Shown here: piece after piece, positions 56,378 to 57,455 of the stretch
Position numbering within the stretch: the stretch's first letter is position 1
Layout: each line of letters opens with the position of its first letter
The notes under the pieces: generated by a model
Seen by the model: the letters and a program-made list of their open reading frames with translations, nothing else
Database searches by the model: none
What the model was told of the DNA's origin: nothing
Assembly (NCBI GenBank): GCA_937907685.1
Contig: CALCXF010000147.1
Location: 1-57,455 of the forward strand
Direction of reading: 5' to 3'
From: an uncultured Nostocoides sp.
Lineage (GTDB): Bacteria > Actinomycetota > Actinomycetes > Actinomycetales > Dermatophilaceae
Length of the DNA stretch: 57,455 nt
Program-made: the position numbers and the translations under genes

Positions 56378-57361
56378 TCAGAGGCGTGCAGCGGCCTCGA
56401 GCGCGTGGTAGCTGAGGATGATCTGGGCACCGGCCCGCCGGATGTGCAGCAGGGACTCCATGAGCACCCGCTCACGGTCGATCCAACCCTGCGCGGCCGC
56501 CGCCTCGATCTGGGCGTACTCGCCCGAGATCTGGTATGCCGCCACGGGCACCGATGACATGGCGGCGGCCGCCGCGACGACGTCGAGGTGAGGACCGGCC
56601 GGCTTGACCAGGACGATGTCGGCGCCCTCGGCGATGTCGAGCTCGAGCTCGCGCAGCGCCTCGGTCGCGTTGGCGGGGTCCTGCTGGTAGGCCGCGCGGT
56701 CGCCGACGAGCGACGACTGCACCGCCTCGCGGAACGGGCCGTAGAGGCCCGAGGTGTACTTCGCGGCGTACGCGAGGAGGACGGTGTCCACGTGCCCGGC
56801 CGCGTCGAGGGCCCCGCGGACATGGCCCACCTGGCCGTCCATCATTCCGGAGAGCCCCAGCACGTGCGCTCCGGTGGCTGCCTGGGCGAGGGCCATCGCG
56901 GCGTAGCGATCGAGGGTCGCGTCGTTGTCGACCGACCCGTCCTCGGCGAGCACGCCGCAGTGCCCGTGGTCGGTGAACTCGTCGAGGCAGAGGTCGGCCA
57001 TGATGACGAGGTCGTCGCCGACCACGTCGACGACGCGCCTCAGCGCGACGTTGAGGATGCCCTGCTCGTCGTCGGCCCCCGAGCCGGTGGCGTCCTTCTC
57101 CTGCGGCACGCCGAAGACCATGATCCCGCCGAGGCCCACCTCGAGGCAGCGGCGTGCCTCGGCGGCGAACGTGTCGCGGGTGTGCTGGACGACCCCTGGC
57201 ATCGACGAGATGGGAACGGGCACCTCGATGCCCTCCCGGACGAACACGGGCAGCACGAGGTCGGCAGGGTGGAGGCGTGTCTGCGCGACGAGCCGTCGCA
57301 GGGCGGGCGTGCGACGCAGCCGCCTCGGCCGCACCGCCGGGAAGCGTGCCTCCATGCTCAC
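56378..57361 (-). CDS. hemB: Delta-aminolevulinic acid dehydratase (porphobilinogen synthase)
   Basis: 327 residues, TIM barrel. RLRRTPALRRLVAQT start, metal-site Cys in LCLDEFTDHGHCGVL, active-site Lys in LAYAAKYTSGLYGPF and in DIVLVKPAGPHLDV. It condenses two 5-aminolaevulinate to porphobilinogen. The Mg-type AFKDSAVGS-like positions cannot be sorted by eye. The GTG at 57361 overlaps the preceding gene's stop by four bases. It is separated from hemL by the marR/yceI pair. Confidence 0.95.
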   Translation of the reverse strand: MSMEARFPAVRPRRLRRTPALRRLVAQTRLHPADLVLPVFVREGIEVPVPISSMPGVVQHTRDTFAAEARRCLEVGLGGIMVFGVPQEKDATGSGADDEQGILNVALRRVVDVVGDDLVIMADLCLDEFTDHGHCGVLAEDGSVDNDATLDRYAAMALAQAATGAHVLGLSGMMDGQVGHVRGALDAAGHVDTVLLAYAAKYTSGLYGPFREAVQSSLVGDRAAYQQDPANATEALRELELDIAEGADIVLVKPAGPHLDVVAAAAAMSSVPVAAYQISGEYAQIEAAAAQGWIDRERVLMESLLHIRRAGAQIILSYHALEAAARL

Positions 57362-57455
57362 GTGGCGCGGCGACGGCCGCCCGGCCGGCGCTGGCTCGGA
57401 CGCAGCACGGCCTCACCGGCCTCCTGGGCCGCGAGGGCCAGCGAACGGCCGTGGT
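57358..57455 (-). CDS. C-terminal end of an upstream gene, possibly hemD (partial)
   Basis: The last 31 codons of a minus-strand gene enter from the right edge: HGRSLALAAQEAGEAVLRPS and then a basic RRPGGRRRAT tail. The stop overlaps the hemB GTG (GTGA). Actinobacterial haem operons usually place hemD (uroporphyrinogen-III synthase) or a hemD/cobA fusion just before hemB, and the SLALAAQEAG helix fits, but the fragment is too short to prove it. Confidence 0.4.
   Translation of the reverse strand, partial: HGRSLALAAQEAGEAVLRPSQRRPGGRRRAT

Overview
This 57 kb window is high-GC (about 70%), uses GTG starts often, and packs genes with 4-base stop/start overlaps. It encodes a mycothione reductase, a GAF-ANTAR regulator, KorAB and a complete Nuo complex I with menaquinone genes. 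Together these point to an aerobic mycothiol-producing actinomycete. A member of the Intrasporangiaceae (Janibacter/Knoellia/Phycicoccus type) is my inference only. I see no phage, insertion sequence, CRISPR array, rRNA or intact tRNA.

Layout. 1-2327 (minus): start of a second, partial complex I cluster (nuoA2, nuoB2, a DUF2568 membrane protein, a hemerythrin, then nuoC2 running off the edge). 2376-3420: a small methyltransferase and a peptidoglycan-binding protein. 3421-4695: gene-poor, holding a decayed ASH-like gene. 4696-9210 (plus): korA-korB-rarD-mobA. 9299-13821: a catalase-superfamily-like protein, an FAD sugar-lactone oxidase, a PLP aldolase/deaminase, a GAF-ANTAR regulator and a small Cys-rich protein. 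13984-31268 (minus): one continuous operon nuoA-nuoN plus a polyprenyl diphosphate synthase, preceded by a strong match to a Rex redox operator. 31510-36711: menG, menF, a MenJ-like reductase and menD. 36743-41242: a two-component system, a CDP-alcohol phosphatidyltransferase, a small membrane protein and an alpha/beta hydrolase paired with a WXG-type small protein. 41388-47866: mtr, menC, menB, menE and menA with small genes between them. 47885-48052: a 63-bp tandem repeat. 48054-53678 (minus): the System II cytochrome c maturation genes ccsA, resB, ccdA and tlpA. 53734-57455: hemL, a marR/yceI pair, hemB and the tail of another gene.

The genes form a respiratory superlocus. KorAB makes reduced ferredoxin from 2-oxoacids. 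NuoA-N moves electrons from NADH to menaquinone and pumps protons. MenF/D/C/E/B/A/G, the polyprenyl synthase and the MenJ-like reductase make menaquinone. CcsA/ResB/CcdA/TlpA attach haem to c-type cytochromes, and HemL/HemB supply the haem. MenH and the DHNA-CoA thioesterase are not recognisable here.

Most notable: two mini-ORFs (24 and 29 codons) bridge the only sizeable gaps inside the nuo operon, with stop/start overlaps at both ends. There is also a Rex-like operator before nuoA, a recurrent TAnnnT hexamer 6-8 bases before start codons that suggests leaderless mRNAs, a second partial nuo cluster interrupted by a hemerythrin gene, and a one-base frameshift at the start of yceI.
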